Shown here one piece after another: positions 7,969-16,865 of a stretch of 64,000 nucleotides of DNA. The notes below the pieces were generated by a model. It was given only the letters and a program-made list of their open reading frames with translations, did not search any database and was not told the DNA's origin. The stretch is from Ligilactobacillus agilis DSM 20509 (GTDB lineage: Bacteria > Bacillota > Bacilli > Lactobacillales > Lactobacillaceae). Where the stretch lies: positions 74,690 to 138,689 of the forward strand of contig NZ_AYYP01000072.1 in assembly GCF_001436215.1 (NCBI RefSeq), read 5' to 3'. The translations under genes were made by a program, and so were the position numbers. How positions within the stretch are numbered: the first letter of the stretch is position 1; each line of letters starts with the position of its first letter.

Positions 7969-10017
7969 ATGAATACTAAGGGCACCAAGAGTGTGGGGAG
8001 AATTATTATTGCCATCTTAATGGCGGTCTCCTTACTGTCAATCGTTACCTTAACAGTGGGAACATATAAAAGTACTAAAGACTTACTGATTCAACGAAAT
8101 CAGCTGTCAGAAAAAAGTGCTGTAACGGTAGTTAATGATGAGGCAACTAACTTACGCCTCTCTGCCTTTAAAAAGGCCAAGGATATTCAAAAAAACGCGC
8201 TGTTTAACGGCGACTCTTACGATTTAGACCAAATTCAAAAGTTTATGGACAGCAACCAAACTGGTAATGACCGGATTGTCGGAGTCTACTTTAGTAATGA
8301 TCAAGGTAGGGCAGTTGCAGGTTTACGTAAGTTACCTAAGAATATGGATGCTCGGACTAGACCTTGGTATAAGGGAGCCGTTGCCCAAGAAGGAACTGTT
8401 TACTGGTCTAAGCCGTATAGAGATATTAGCGGCCAATACGTTGCCACTGCTTCGTTAGCCTTTAGAAACAAGGCTAACCAACTAGGGGTAATTGGAGTTG
8501 ACGTTTCTTTTAGCGCTATCAATGATACCATCAAGCATTTAAGCATCGGCCGGACTGGGTCCGTGACGATGATGACCAACCAAGGGGACGTTATGTCTTC
8601 TGAAGGGAAGGGTAAGAAGTATAAGGACGGAACAAATATTGCTAGTTCCGAAGTTTACCAAGCGATTAAAAACTCACCTAAGTTATCAGGTTTTGTTCAG
8701 CTAAAGGGTGGTAATAAGGTGTCAGAGGTTTACTTCAACAAGATTAGAGCTAACTCAACTTTATGGACCTTTGCTACCGTATCTAAAAATGACTTGGCTG
8801 TAGAAACACGAGCTTTAATCAGAAACTCAGCAATCTTAGTTGTCGTTATGCTAATAGTAGTCTTTGCCATTTCCTTCTTCTTGACTAAGCAAATCAAGGG
8901 GATGCTTGACAAGTTTGGCTCCTTCTTTGACAAGGCGTCTAAGGGTCAGTTGGCTAAGATTCCAAGTATCAAGGCCGGCCACAAGGCTAGTTTAGTTGAT
9001 AAGTTCACCAATCCAGATGCAAATGGTTATGAATTTAACCGGCTAGCGGTTAGCTACAACCAGGTGGTTGACGGCATTAGCGCCATGGTTCACGGGTTGC
9101 AATCTGAAAGTCAACGGGTAGATGAAATGGCGGCTTCGCTCTTAGAACTTTCCCAACAAACAAGCAAGGCGACCGAAGAAGTTTCCCAAACGATTACTGG
9201 GATTGCCGAAGTCACGAGTACCCAAGCGGCTGAAACTGCCCACGGGGTTGATCAGCTCCATAAGTTGGCGGAAACGATTAGCGATATGCGCCAAAGCATC
9301 GTGCAATTACATGACCAAACTAACGATTCCAGTGCCCTAAACCAAGAAAACATGGACACCATGGATAAAGTTCATGCTAACTGGAACAACGAATTAGCAG
9401 AGATGAAGCAGTTGATGGAAAGTGTTAACGACATGAGCGCTAACGTTCAAAACATCAACCAAATCATTAACGTCATCAACGATATTTCCCGCCAAACTAA
9501 CCTGTTAGCACTTAACGCTTCGATTGAAGCCGCTAGTGCCGGGGAAGCCGGAAAAGGCTTTGCCGTGGTGGCCGCTGAAATCCGCAAGTTGGCCGAACAA
9601 AGTAAGGAATCAACGGCTGAAATCGAAAAGATTATCGAAACTATTCGTCAAAAATCAGACGAAATGGTGGCCCAAACTAATAACTCAATTGAGGGTGGAC
9701 AAAAGCAAACCGACTTAATCCTCTCTGCAATTAAGTCAACCACTGCTGTTTACCAAGGTAATAACCAAATGACTACTGAAGTTAACACCTTAGATACAGC
9801 TAGTGCAAGCATTGAAAAGGCGCAAGAACAAGTCTTGTCCAACCTGGAAAATATTTCCGCTTCTACCCAAGAAAACGCAGCCGGGACCGAAGAAGTTTCT
9901 GCTAACTCCGAAGAAGTCCTCGCTACGATTGAAGAATTTACTGGCCACGTAGCCGATTTAGCTAACATTGCTAAGGAATTACGCAAAGAAACAAATAAAT
10001 TTAAAATTTTAGACTAA
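7969..10017 (+). CDS. Methyl-accepting chemotaxis protein with dCache sensor domain
   Basis: A 682-residue transmembrane receptor: N-terminal membrane helix (about 12-32), extracellular double-Cache domain to about 280, second membrane helix (about 285-305), HAMP-like linker, and a long cytoplasmic signalling coiled coil. In the sensor, RTRPWYKGA, a Tyr in VYWSKPY and the Asp in IGVDVS follow the known amino-acid-binding motif of dCache receptors, so an amino acid ligand is likely (inference). The hairpin tip reads [18 protein letters not shown]: Ser523 replaces the almost invariant Arg. The start follows AGAAGGAG by eight bases. It sits downstream of motB but no obvious sigma-28 site precedes it. 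Confidence 0.93.
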   Translation: MNTKGTKSVGRIIIAILMAVSLLSIVTLTVGTYKSTKDLLIQRNQLSEKSAVTVVNDEATNLRLSAFKKAKDIQKNALFNGDSYDLDQIQKFMDSNQTGNDRIVGVYFSNDQGRAVAGLRKLPKNMDARTRPWYKGAVAQEGTVYWSKPYRDISGQYVATASLAFRNKANQLGVIGVDVSFSAINDTIKHLSIGRTGSVTMMTNQGDVMSSEGKGKKYKDGTNIASSEVYQAIKNSPKLSGFVQLKGGNKVSEVYFNKIRANSTLWTFATVSKNDLAVETRALIRNSAILVVVMLIVVFAISFFLTKQIKGMLDKFGSFFDKASKGQLAKIPSIKAGHKASLVDKFTNPDANGYEFNRLAVSYNQVVDGISAMVHGLQSESQRVDEMAASLLELSQQTSKATEEVSQTITGIAEVTSTQAAETAHGVDQLHKLAETISDMRQSIVQLHDQTNDSSALNQENMDTMDKVHANWNNELAEMKQLMESVNDMSANVQNINQIINVINDISRQTNLLALNASIEAASAGEAGKGFAVVAAEIRKLAEQSKESTAEIEKIIETIRQKSDEMVAQTNNSIEGGQKQTDLILSAIKSTTAVYQGNNQMTTEVNTLDTASASIEKAQEQVLSNLENISASTQENAAGTEEVSANSEEVLATIEEFTGHVADLANIAKELRKETNKFKILD

Positions 10018-10042
10018 ACTAAACAACCAAAATAAGATAGAA

Positions 10043-10079
10043 AAAAGGCACTGAGGATTTCAAATCTTCAGTGCCTTTT
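10043..10079. terminator. Bidirectional terminator between chemoreceptor and LysM gene
   Basis: The arms AAAAGGCACTGA and TCAGTGCCTTTT (10043-10054 and 10068-10079) enclose an inner GATTT/AAATC pairing. A-runs before and T-runs after let it serve the plus-strand chemoreceptor gene and the minus-strand LysM gene, which ends at 10082. Confidence 0.85.
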
Positions 10080-10081
10080 AA

Positions 10082-10669
10082 TTAATACCAATTATGGCTA
10101 AGCCAGTGTTCCTTAGCCTTAACCCAGGAACCATAGCGGTTATGAACGTAGTTATTAGCGGTTTTTTCTTGGTTAGCTGGAGATAGGTCGCCCTTGAGGT
10201 AGGCGAGGTCTAACTGATACTTACCATAGTATTTTCCGTTTTTCGCCGTGTAACTGCCACTTGATTCGTGGGCGGCAATCCAAGCACGAGCTTCTTCTTC
10301 GGCTTGGCTAGCCAGGCTAGGTACGGTTGAATTAGCCTGGCTGGTAGTTGCATTAGCCACCGTAGTCACGGTGCTAGCCTGACTTTGGTTAGCCTGCACT
10401 GGAGTGCTTGCTTGGCTTGAACTTAAGTTGATGACCTGGCCAGGGTAGATCAAGTCAGGGTTTGTAATGTGATTGACTTTGACTAGCTGTTCCGTGGTTA
10501 AATTGTGGTCGGCAGCAATCTGGCTTAAGGTGTCGCCTGCCTTGACCGTCACCTGGGCTTGGTTAAGCTGCTGGCTAAAAGCAACTTGCTGGCTGCTTAA
10601 ATCTTTTTTAAGCGCCGAGTTAGGAAACAGGCCGGTGATTGTTGCCAACTGACTTGCTGAAACTTGCAC
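10082..10669 (-). CDS. LysM protein with Apf/Rpf-like muralytic C-terminus, no signal peptide
   Basis: A 195-residue protein. Residues 1-40 are a polar N-terminus, about 40-87 are one LysM peptidoglycan-binding domain (VKAGDTLSQIAADHNLTTEQ to IYPGQVINL), then a Ser/Thr/Gln-rich linker, and the last 70 residues match the aggregation-promoting-factor / resuscitation-promoting-factor-like transglycosylase domain (AWIAAHESSGSY with the expected catalytic Glu, then GKYYGKYQL and NRYGSW). The GTG start at 10669 lies nine bases after AAGGAGG. There is no Sec signal peptide, and an in-frame stop lies just upstream of the reading frame, so none can be added. A TATAAT box (10696-10701, minus) fits a promoter of its own. 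Export route is unknown. Confidence 0.8.
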   Translation of the reverse strand: MQVSASQLATITGLFPNSALKKDLSSQQVAFSQQLNQAQVTVKAGDTLSQIAADHNLTTEQLVKVNHITNPDLIYPGQVINLSSSQASTPVQANQSQASTVTTVANATTSQANSTVPSLASQAEEEARAWIAAHESSGSYTAKNGKYYGKYQLDLAYLKGDLSPANQEKTANNYVHNRYGSWVKAKEHWLSHNWY

Positions 10670-10739
10670 GCAAAAATTCCTCCTTTTGGCTACCAATTAT
10701 AAGCCAAATGCTCAGAAAAAAATAGGACAAAATTTTTTC

Positions 10740-11864
10740 TTAATCCCGCCGGGTCCGTTGGTAAAAGAAGCCGGCCGAAAAAAGGGCAAAAGCTGCCGCC
10801 AGCAGGGAATAAAGCCAACTGGTGGCGCCCTGGTGCTTTTTTTTCTTAGCGAACTTAGCCTGAGGGGCGGTATAGCTAGCTAGCTTACCATCGCCTTTAG
10901 CTTGACTGGCACTGGGCATTTTAGCTTGGGCCGCCTTAGTTTGCTTAGCCACGGGGAGCGGCGTTGTGGGGTTAGCTTGGACTTGGTAGTTGGGCTGATA
11001 GCTGGGCTGGCTAAAGCTGATTTGCTTTGGACTAGGTGGAAAGCTGACGCTGGTTCTTTGCTTAGCCGTCCGTAAGGTAAGTGGTTGTGAAGTTAGGTGT
11101 TGCTGGCTGGTTTTTAACTGGTTAGTCAAGTTGGTAACGGTAGTTTGTTCTTGACTAATTAAGGTGGCTAATGTGCTGTGAAACCGAGCTACCAACTGGA
11201 CTTGCTTAGCTTCTAATTGGTTTAATTGGCTAGTAAGTAAGTTAAGCTGGGCCGTCATGGTCGCTAACTCTTCTTTAAGGCTAGCTAATTTGGCGGCTAG
11301 CTCGGTTAAATTAGCCTCCAAGTTTGCTTGGGTCTTGGTTAGCTCAGCTAGCTGGTCAGTAATTTGCGCAAGCTTAGCGGTCAGCTCAGCTATCCTGGCT
11401 GTTAATTCATCTGGCTGGGCGCTTGCATTTGCTAACTGTTCCTTAAGGTCAGCTAGTTCCTGGGTCAACTCAGCTTTGTTAGCACTTAAGTCTTGGAGTT
11501 GGAGCTTGACAGCGGTTAAGTGGTCGTTAAGTTGGGCTTGGTTGGCTAAAGTTTGGTCTAAGTCGGTTTGCTTAGCGGCTAGCTGGGTCTTTAGCACGCC
11601 AATTTGCCTAGTTAAATTGGTGATGGCCTGGCTGGTTGTTAGCCACTCTTGGTAAGCTGCTTGTAAGCTAGGGTAAGTTACTCCAGGATCTAATAAGCCT
11701 TGGGTTTGGTTTAGTCTTGCTTGAAAGCTAGTCAAAAAACTTAGCCGCTGTTGGTGAGCGCTCAGATTTTGACTAATGGTTTGCTTAAGTGGACTAGCAA
11801 GCACCGTGGTTGGTGGGGCTAACAATAACAACCCAGCCCCACCCAAATAGGCTTTGGTCTGCAT
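10740..11864 (-). CDS. Secreted coiled-coil protein with C-terminal membrane anchor
   Basis: A 374-residue protein of unknown function. Residues 1-24 are a signal peptide (hydrophobic GGAGLLLLAPP, likely cleavage after VLA). About residues 70-235 are heptad-rich Leu/Ala/Gln/Glu sequence with repeated ELTAKLAQ-like units, predicted as a long coiled coil. A Ser/Pro/Gln linker follows, then KKKK, a hydrophobic stretch and the tail RTRRD. This resembles a sortase-type anchor, but no LPxTG is present. The start has TAGGGAGGA upstream. It precedes the LysM gene by 70 bp on the same strand and diverges from the flagellar operon. Confidence 0.65.
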   Translation of the reverse strand: MQTKAYLGGAGLLLLAPPTTVLASPLKQTISQNLSAHQQRLSFLTSFQARLNQTQGLLDPGVTYPSLQAAYQEWLTTSQAITNLTRQIGVLKTQLAAKQTDLDQTLANQAQLNDHLTAVKLQLQDLSANKAELTQELADLKEQLANASAQPDELTARIAELTAKLAQITDQLAELTKTQANLEANLTELAAKLASLKEELATMTAQLNLLTSQLNQLEAKQVQLVARFHSTLATLISQEQTTVTNLTNQLKTSQQHLTSQPLTLRTAKQRTSVSFPPSPKQISFSQPSYQPNYQVQANPTTPLPVAKQTKAAQAKMPSASQAKGDGKLASYTAPQAKFAKKKKHQGATSWLYSLLAAAFALFSAGFFYQRTRRD

Positions 11865-12341
11865 AAAAATTCCTCCCTAAAAGTCAATAAATTAATAATA
11901 AAATAAAGCGGAAACAAAAAGCAAACCAAAAACGTTTACACAAACTTAAGTTCTGAAATTATGTATATACAAATGTCCAAAAATACAAAAATATTAAAAG
12001 CTAAAATAACTAAAGTATATTAATGTATATAATTATTTTTTGGATAATATCTGCTACATAAACTTTTATTTAATTAGTTTAGTAAAAAATAACCCGATTA
12101 AACCCTTATAAAATCAAGGGTTATCCGGATAAACCCAAAGTAAGAGCTTAAACTCATTTCTAACCATATTAATGGTAATGATAATTTAATTATTATCAAT
12201 AAAAAAGATTGGTTTTGCGCTAAGATTGTTATTGTAAAACCCAACTTCCTGGTATATACTGAAAATATAACGGGAACTTAGAAAAATAACCAAATAACTA
12301 AAAACTGTTTAGCTTTTGGTTGGTAAGAAAGGTGGGATTAA
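11865..12341. promoter_or_regulatory. Long AT-rich divergent control region upstream of the flagellar operon
   Basis: A 477-bp gap without a plausible gene. It holds an inverted repeat AACCCTT / AAGGGTT (12101-12122), the 12-bp palindrome TTATCCGGATAA (12121-12132), ACCAT / ATGGT (about 12163-12176), and TGATAAT / ATTATCA spaced by six bases (12179-12198). A good sigma-A promoter follows at 12232-12260. The palindromes could be operators for a regulator of motility; none matches a regulator I can name with confidence. Confidence 0.55.
12232..12260 (+). promoter_or_regulatory. Sigma-A promoter of the flgB operon
   Basis: TTGTAA (12232-12237), a 17-bp spacer and TATACT (12255-12260) lie about 80 bp upstream of flgB. 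No sigma-28 motif is seen here, which fits an early operon that encodes the sigma factor itself. Confidence 0.65.
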
Positions 12342-12725
12342 ATGGTCGCAAGCGAGAGCACTTATAGCTTACTAAGACAAGCAATGGCTGTATCTAATCA
12401 GCGGGCAAGCTTGATTTCCTCAAACATTGCTAACGTCAACACGGCTAATTACAAGGCAAAGCAGATTGTCTTTGAAAGCCAGCTGGCCGATGCCACCCAA
12501 GGCTTAGCCTTAAATCGGACCCATAAGGCGCATATGGGTTACCTAGGGGCAAGCCAAGGAGCTTATGTAACTGCTAATAATACCGGTGCAGTTAAGGAAA
12601 ATGGAAATAATGTTGACCTGGATAGTGAGATGGTTAACCAAGCGATGAACACTATCTACTACGAAGCTTTAGAAAAGCAAATTTCAGGCCGACTATCAAT
12701 GCGCAATTACGTAATTAACAATTAA
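12342..12725 (+). CDS. flgB: Flagellar basal-body rod protein FlgB
   Basis: A 127-residue proximal rod subunit, exported by the flagellar type III apparatus. The N-terminus has the rod/hook signature ISSNIANVNTANYKAK, and the C-terminus ends in the paired helix typical of axial proteins. It is the first gene of the flagellar operon, with AAGGTGGG as ribosome-binding site, and flgC follows at once. Confidence 0.94.
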   Translation: MVASESTYSLLRQAMAVSNQRASLISSNIANVNTANYKAKQIVFESQLADATQGLALNRTHKAHMGYLGASQGAYVTANNTGAVKENGNNVDLDSEMVNQAMNTIYYEALEKQISGRLSMRNYVINN

Positions 12726-12737
12726 GGAGTTATTTAA

Positions 12738-13154
12738 GTGAGTATTTTTAACGGATTACAAATTAATGCTAGCGGGCTAGCCCTCGAACGCTTGAAACTA
12801 GACACGGTTTCGACTAACATCGCTAACTTAAATACTAACCAGACGAGAAACTCGGCCGCCTACCATGCTAAGTCGGTGGTTTTTTCCGAGAATATGAAAA
12901 CAAGTCTTAATAACGGGCTGACATCTTCAGGGGTTAAGGTGCTAGGGATTGATGAAAACCTGGACCGTAACCTAAAGTATGACCCGACTAATGAAGCAGC
13001 TGACGCTAATGGTTACGTAGAGCAATCAAACGTTAACCTCTCAGATGAAATGGTTAATATGATTCAAGCGATGCGGACTTATGAAGCCAATGTGTCTGCA
13101 CAAGAGGCCAATAAATCGATTTTGACTAAGGCTCTTGCAATTTCGAAGAATTAG
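12738..13154 (+). CDS. flgC: Flagellar basal-body rod protein FlgC
   Basis: A 138-residue rod subunit. N-terminal LDTVSTNIANLNTNQT and C-terminal VNLSDEMVNMIQAMRTYEANV are the conserved axial-protein ends. The GTG start follows TAAGGAG. Partner of FlgB and FliE at the base of the rod. Confidence 0.94.
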   Translation: MSIFNGLQINASGLALERLKLDTVSTNIANLNTNQTRNSAAYHAKSVVFSENMKTSLNNGLTSSGVKVLGIDENLDRNLKYDPTNEAADANGYVEQSNVNLSDEMVNMIQAMRTYEANVSAQEANKSILTKALAISKN

Positions 13155-13167
13155 GGAGGAATAAGCG

Positions 13168-13482
13168 ATGAATCTTGGAGCAATCGATCCAAGTTTGGCG
13201 GCCTATCAGGCTAATTTAGGCCAGAGTTTAGGTTTAACTAAGGAGCAAGCAACTAGTGCCAAGCAAACCTTCAGTGACTACTTGGATAAGTCAATGGCCA
13301 GCCTAAACCAGTCGATGGCCGTAGTTAATGACGGAACGAAGGACCTCGTTTCCAGAAAGGCCGAAGACTTGGGCCAGATCATGGTAAACATGACTGAAGC
13401 TCAGTTGAACTTACAAACGGCGGTTCAGGTTAGAAATAAGGTTATTACAGCCTACAACGATCTTAAAGAAATGCAATTTTAG
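13168..13482 (+). CDS. fliE: Flagellar hook-basal body protein FliE
   Basis: A 104-residue protein that joins the MS ring to the rod. The conserved C-terminal half is present: VNMTEAQLNLQTAVQVRNKV followed by AYNDLKEMQF. The ribosome-binding site is AGGGAGGAA. It lies between flgC and fliF as usual in Firmicutes. Confidence 0.94.
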   Translation: MNLGAIDPSLAAYQANLGQSLGLTKEQATSAKQTFSDYLDKSMASLNQSMAVVNDGTKDLVSRKAEDLGQIMVNMTEAQLNLQTAVQVRNKVITAYNDLKEMQF

Positions 13483-13502
13483 TTGACCGGGAGGATATGT
13501 AA

Positions 13503-15122
13503 GTGGATAAAGTGAAAGATAGCTTGGCTAACCTCGGGCAACGGTGGCGTGACTTAAGTCGCCTGGCACGGATTGCAATTATTTTAGGTTTGGTTAGTCT
13601 CCTGACGGTTGGGGGGATTATCTACTACCTCCAGACTAAGGTTGACTACGGGGTTTTATTTTCTAACCTCAGTCAGGCGGACGCTGGCAAAATTACCGAA
13701 CAGCTAGAAAAAGAAAACGTGGCCTATAAGTTGGCCGACAATGGCTCAACCATCTTAGTTGATAAAACAAAGATTGACCAAGAACGAATTAACCTGGCGA
13801 TGAATAATGATTTGCCTAACACGTCTAAGGGCTTTGATTTGTTTGATTCGACTAGCGTAATGACGACCGACCAGGATAGAAAAATTCTCTACCAACGGGC
13901 CTTACAAGGGGAATTGCAAAACGCAATTCAATCCTTAGACGCCGTTTCAGCCGCCAAGGTCATCTTGGTAATGCCAAATAATAGTAGCGTCTTTAGTGAT
14001 AGCAGTGACAATAACAAAGCTAAGGCCTCAATAACCTTGACCTTGAAAAACGGCACGATTTCTAACCAAGCCGTTAGGGGGATTGTTTCCTTAACGACTG
14101 GTGCCGTTAACGGCTTAAGTCCTAGCAACGTGAAGGTAGTTGACTCGAACGGAAACGTCTTAAATTCCGATACGGCTAGCGGAGACGATAATACGGGTGG
14201 CAGCTCTAAATACATTGCCATGCAAAACAAATACGCTAGTCAGTTAGAAAAGAAGATCAGAAGCATGTTACAACCAACTTTAGGCGACACGAGCTTTACC
14301 GTTTCGGTTAACGCTAGTTTGGATTTTAACGCGGTTGAAAATAAGACGACGACCTACGCTAACCCGCAGGTTCGTTCGGAAGCAACCGCGGCCGGTGGGG
14401 ATGCCGCTACGGTTTCATCAGCTCAGACCGCTAATGAAGCCAGCAACGTAGCTAACGTTACTAACCAACAAAATGGCAATAACGCTAGCTCCTCTGCTAG
14501 CTATAGTCATACTCAAAATAACGAGTTAGACACGAGTGTGACTAAGACAATCCAGGCTCCCGGCACGGTTAAACGGCTGACGACTTCTGTCTTAGTTAAC
14601 CGGCGCTTGAGTCGGAAGAACCGGGCTGACATTACCCGGGCAGTGCAAGCAGCCATTGGCTTTGATGCTGGCCGTGGGGACGCGATTGTTGTGCAGGGAA
14701 TGACCTTAAATAACAAGCGTAAAACAACGGCGAGCCCTAAGGCCACGACCGATAACAAATCCTTCCCATGGTTATACCTAGGAATTGGGGGCGTTATTTT
14801 AGCCCTAGTTATCGGCGGACTAACCTTCTTTATGATTAGACGCCGGCGGGCCGCTGAAGAAGAATACTATGACGATGATTACGATGTCGATGTCAGTGAC
14901 GAAGAAACACCGACAGCTACTGAACAGGCGGATGAAGTTGAAACACCAGCACCAAGTCCAGTGGTCGAAGAGCCTAAGGTTTCACCAGAAGTTCAAAAAC
15001 AACTTGACAGGGATGAACGGGCTCGCAATTACGCTATGGAAAATCCTGAGGTTGCTGCCGACTTAATCAAGGCCTGGATGAAGGATGAAACTAACCGCAA
15101 GGCAAAGAGAGGAGGTAAATAA
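13503..15122 (+). CDS. fliF: Flagellar MS-ring protein FliF
   Basis: A 539-residue membrane protein that forms the MS ring. A membrane helix lies near residues 24-45, the periplasmic-type ring-building domains follow (VDYGVLFSNLSQADAGKI and the conserved KGFDLFD), and a second membrane helix lies near 425-447. The C-terminal acidic cytoplasmic tail binds FliG. GTG start after GGGAGGA. The stop overlaps the fliG start by one base (TAATG), implying translational coupling. Confidence 0.95.
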   Translation: MDKVKDSLANLGQRWRDLSRLARIAIILGLVSLLTVGGIIYYLQTKVDYGVLFSNLSQADAGKITEQLEKENVAYKLADNGSTILVDKTKIDQERINLAMNNDLPNTSKGFDLFDSTSVMTTDQDRKILYQRALQGELQNAIQSLDAVSAAKVILVMPNNSSVFSDSSDNNKAKASITLTLKNGTISNQAVRGIVSLTTGAVNGLSPSNVKVVDSNGNVLNSDTASGDDNTGGSSKYIAMQNKYASQLEKKIRSMLQPTLGDTSFTVSVNASLDFNAVENKTTTYANPQVRSEATAAGGDAATVSSAQTANEASNVANVTNQQNGNNASSSASYSHTQNNELDTSVTKTIQAPGTVKRLTTSVLVNRRLSRKNRADITRAVQAAIGFDAGRGDAIVVQGMTLNNKRKTTASPKATTDNKSFPWLYLGIGGVILALVIGGLTFFMIRRRRAAEEEYYDDDYDVDVSDEETPTATEQADEVETPAPSPVVEEPKVSPEVQKQLDRDERARNYAMENPEVAADLIKAWMKDETNRKAKRGGK

Positions 15123-16123
15123 TGGCAGAGATGGACGGCTTTAAAAAAGCAGCAATTTTGATGATTTCATTGGGAACTGAAACCTCTTCGCAGGTCATGA
15201 AGCACTTACCGGCTGACGTGATTCAAAAGGTCAGTTACGAAATTGCTAACACGGATGTGGTTAGTCCTGAAGAAAAAGACCAAGTATTAAACGACTTTGT
15301 TAATACCGCCCAAGCCCGGCAATACGTCTTGGATGGGGGGATTGACTACGCTAAAAACGTTTTAAAACAGGCTTTAGGTCCCCAAAAAGCCAAGGAAGTC
15401 ATTGATTTGCTCACGCAGATTCAATACCGGGAGCGGCCTTTCAATATCGCTCGTAAGGCGGATGAACAGCAGCTAGTCAACCTCTTGTTAGATGAACATC
15501 CGCAAACTATCGCCTTGGTTTTATGTTACATTCAACCTGACAAGGCGGCGCGGGTTTTATCTGAATTTCCCAAGGAATTACAGGTCGATGTGGCCGAAAG
15601 AATCGGGACGATTTCTTCAACTTCGCCTAAGATTATTCACCGCATCGAAAAGGTGATGGAAAGTAAGTTCTCAACTTTAATCGAAAACGACTCCGAAAAG
15701 GTTGGGGGTGTCAAGGCCTTGGTAGATATCTTAAACTCTGCCAGCCGGAGCACCGAAAAATCTATCCTGGGCGACTTGGAAAAGACCCAGCCTACTCTGG
15801 CCGGCGAAGTCAAAGCCAGCCTATTTACCTTCGAAGATATCGTTACCTTGGACAAGATGGACGTTCAAAAGGTATTACGCGATGTGGCCAACGATGTCTT
15901 AGCCTTAGCGCTTAAAGGTTCTAATGATGACATTAAGAACTTCATCTACGAAAACCTTTCTAACCGGGCAGTTGATAACTTGAAAGAAGAACTCGAATTC
16001 ATGGGTCCAACCCGCTTGTCTGCTGTTGAAGAAGCCCAACAAGAAATTGTGGGGGTTATTCGCAAGTTAGACGAAGCCGGTGAGATCTACATCGGAAGAG
16101 GTGAGGAGGATGCCGTTGTATAA
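15122..16123 (+). CDS. fliG: Flagellar motor switch protein FliG
   Basis: A 333-residue rotor protein. It has the N-terminal FliF-binding part (KKAAILMISLGTETSSQVMKHL), the middle EHPQTIA-like motif (DEHPQTIALVL) that binds FliM, and a C-terminal torque-generating domain with the charged helix around DKMDVQKVLRDV. Normal length. It overlaps fliF by 1 bp and fliH by 14 bp. Confidence 0.96.
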   Translation: MAEMDGFKKAAILMISLGTETSSQVMKHLPADVIQKVSYEIANTDVVSPEEKDQVLNDFVNTAQARQYVLDGGIDYAKNVLKQALGPQKAKEVIDLLTQIQYRERPFNIARKADEQQLVNLLLDEHPQTIALVLCYIQPDKAARVLSEFPKELQVDVAERIGTISSTSPKIIHRIEKVMESKFSTLIENDSEKVGGVKALVDILNSASRSTEKSILGDLEKTQPTLAGEVKASLFTFEDIVTLDKMDVQKVLRDVANDVLALALKGSNDDIKNFIYENLSNRAVDNLKEELEFMGPTRLSAVEEAQQEIVGVIRKLDEAGEIYIGRGEEDAVV

Positions 16124-16865
16124 CAACGTGGTTAAGCAAGGCGCACTCTTAAATGGCAAGAAAGCTCCGATTGTAACGGCCCAGCCTAAAAAGCACCCCC
16201 AGCAAGCCGATTTGTTGGCTGACGGCAACCTTACTCCGGAGGAGTTAGAGCTAAAGCGCCAGTCTAAACGCCAGGAAGCTAAGCTCAACCAGCTCCGCAG
16301 TGAAATTATTAGCCAAGCCCAGGCTGAAGCCCAGCAAATTAAAGACCAAGCCCACCAGGCTGGTTTTGAAAGTGGGCAAAAAGCGGGCTATGAGGCTGGT
16401 TACCAGGAGGGATTAACCGAAGGAAATAAGGTTGCTACCGAAATTGTTAACCAGGCCCAGGCTAATTTAGAAGCTGCTAATAAAGAAGTGAAAGACTTCG
16501 TTCAAACCGAAAAGCAGGCCATCATCAACTACGGGATTAAGATGGCGGAAGTGTTACTTAAGTCTGAACTCAAGGCTGATTCAAGTAAAATTTTGGCCTT
16601 GCTCGAGCCGATTTTGTTTGAACTAGAAAAGCCCGACCAGGTGATTATTGTTAAGGCTCACAGCCGTTATCACCAGGATTTAAACCAGCGCTTGGAAATT
16701 ATGAAGCAAAATAGTAACGTCCGCTATGCCATCCTGGATGACAATAGCCTCGGAGTTGATAAGGTTGTGGTCGAATCGGATGAAGCCTTGTTAACCTTAG
16801 ACATTCATGAAGAGTTGGAGAATTATTTTAAAGCATTAATTGAGAAGGAACAAAATGAAAATTGA
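16110..16865 (+). CDS. fliH: Flagellar assembly protein FliH
   Basis: A 251-residue regulator of the FliI export ATPase. The central part is a Gln/Ala/Glu-rich coiled coil containing the family's GxxxG-like repeats (GFESGQKAGYEAGYQEG, about residues 85-105). The C-terminal part resembles the stalk subunit of ATP synthases. The start at 16110 fits AGAGGTG six bases upstream; an earlier in-frame GTG lies deep within fliG. It overlaps fliI. Confidence 0.88.
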   Translation: MPLYNNVVKQGALLNGKKAPIVTAQPKKHPQQADLLADGNLTPEELELKRQSKRQEAKLNQLRSEIISQAQAEAQQIKDQAHQAGFESGQKAGYEAGYQEGLTEGNKVATEIVNQAQANLEAANKEVKDFVQTEKQAIINYGIKMAEVLLKSELKADSSKILALLEPILFELEKPDQVIIVKAHSRYHQDLNQRLEIMKQNSNVRYAILDDNSLGVDKVVVESDEALLTLDIHEELENYFKALIEKEQNEN

